46,233 nt of DNA from CBDUVZ01 sp965370805 (GTDB taxonomy: Bacteria; Hydrothermota; Tepidihabitantia; Tepidihabitantales; Tepidihabitantaceae): assembly GCA_965370805.1 (NCBI GenBank), contig CBDUVZ010000007.1, positions 1 through 46,233 of the forward strand, written 5' to 3'. Within the stretch, counting starts at the first letter, position 1. Every line of letters begins with the position of its first letter. The position numbers and the translations under genes are program-made. Below the pieces are notes generated by a model, which was not told the origin of the DNA, searched no databases, and saw only the letters and a program-made list of their open reading frames with translations. Below are positions 45,815-46,233 of this stretch, in pieces.

Positions 45815-46233
45815 AGGCCTGCGGAAACGGCCGATGACCGGGCCGGAATCCAGACACAAAGAGACCGGGAGCACAAGAAGAAGTCAAAGGTCAAGAAGCA
45901 GATGGTGAGGATAATGACCAATGACCAGGTCCCAATGACCAAAGCGGAAGGACCAACCGCCAAGGCCGCCAAGAACGCCAAGACTGAGAGCCGGAGCGGA
46001 GTAAACACCAAGAGCACGAAGAGGAAGTAACCACGGATGGACACGGATGAACACAGATGAGAACGGAAATCCGAATTCGTCATTGAGCCATCCGATGGCA
46101 CCTGCTCCTGCGTCGCAGAACGCCACTCGGCATTCGGAATTGTCTTGGCCGCCAAGGCTGTCAAGGCGTTGCTTCCTCTCCCTTGAGGGAGAGACTCGCT
46201 ATGTCTAGCCCCTAGTTAAGCAACCTTGTTATT
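45815..46233. other. Intergenic region with short direct repeats
   Basis: No supported gene. It contains repeated short words: ATGACCA (three copies), CCGCCAAG-like units around 45957-45981, and GGATGGACAC/GGATGAACACAGATG around 46035-46060. Overall purine-rich on the plus strand. The rest shows no clear hairpin or frame. Confidence 0.5.

Overview
The window is GC-rich bacterial DNA. It carries two large gingipain-type (family C25) proteases with FlgD/T9SS-like C-terminal domains, several Sec-exported lipoproteins with Ig-like folds, a lamin-tail protein, and many repeats. This mix suits a Gram-negative candidate lineage such as WOR-3/Stahlbacteria or another FCB-group relative. That placement is inference: no rRNA, ribosomal-protein or other marker gene lies here.

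Region 1 (1-11 kb) is accessory DNA: a HicBA-like toxin-antitoxin pair, duplicated promoter/leader modules feeding a lipoprotein group and a DUF488/dual-OB operon, a possible defence operon (54-aa leaderless ORF, Ig/helical protein, phospholipase-D nuclease, truncated AAA ATPase), two HNH nucleases, an HNH pseudogene, an XRE regulator and a Fic enzyme bounded by a 62-bp direct repeat. Region 2 (11-36 kb) looks like resident genome: a PKD-type lipoprotein, a C25 protease, a chromate transporter, a PorU-like C25 protease, two M23 peptidases, a lamin-tail protein, asparagine synthetase A, a methyltransferase, GNAT and YjbQ proteins, an HI0933 flavoprotein with a DUF123 protein, a VIT-VWA protein and a large membrane protein. 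Region 3 (36-41.9 kb) is a second accessory patch: a 24-bp minisatellite, a DUF559 endonuclease framed by REP-like repeats, pieces of a type IIG-like methylase tail, a repeated short peptide ending in KWPIE, a DUF4258 toxin-antitoxin-like pair and a TcmP/DUF5131 (three-Cys) pair. Region 4 (41.9-46.2 kb) is housekeeping: a methyltransferase, an EndoQ-like DNA repair nuclease, a HIT protein, a galT remnant, a HAD phosphatase and AcpS.

The strongest general signal is transcriptional. About twenty promoters of the form TTGAC(A/T), usually a 16-bp spacer, then TA(N)3T can be read by eye. In about a dozen the ATG lies 5-8 nt after the -10 box, so the mRNA would be leaderless. In several cases that leaderless ATG opens a short ORF whose stop overlaps the start of the real gene (ATGA), suggesting translationally coupled leader ORFs. 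The promoter blocks are also copied around the window as dispersed repeats, so promoter capture may shape expression in this genome.
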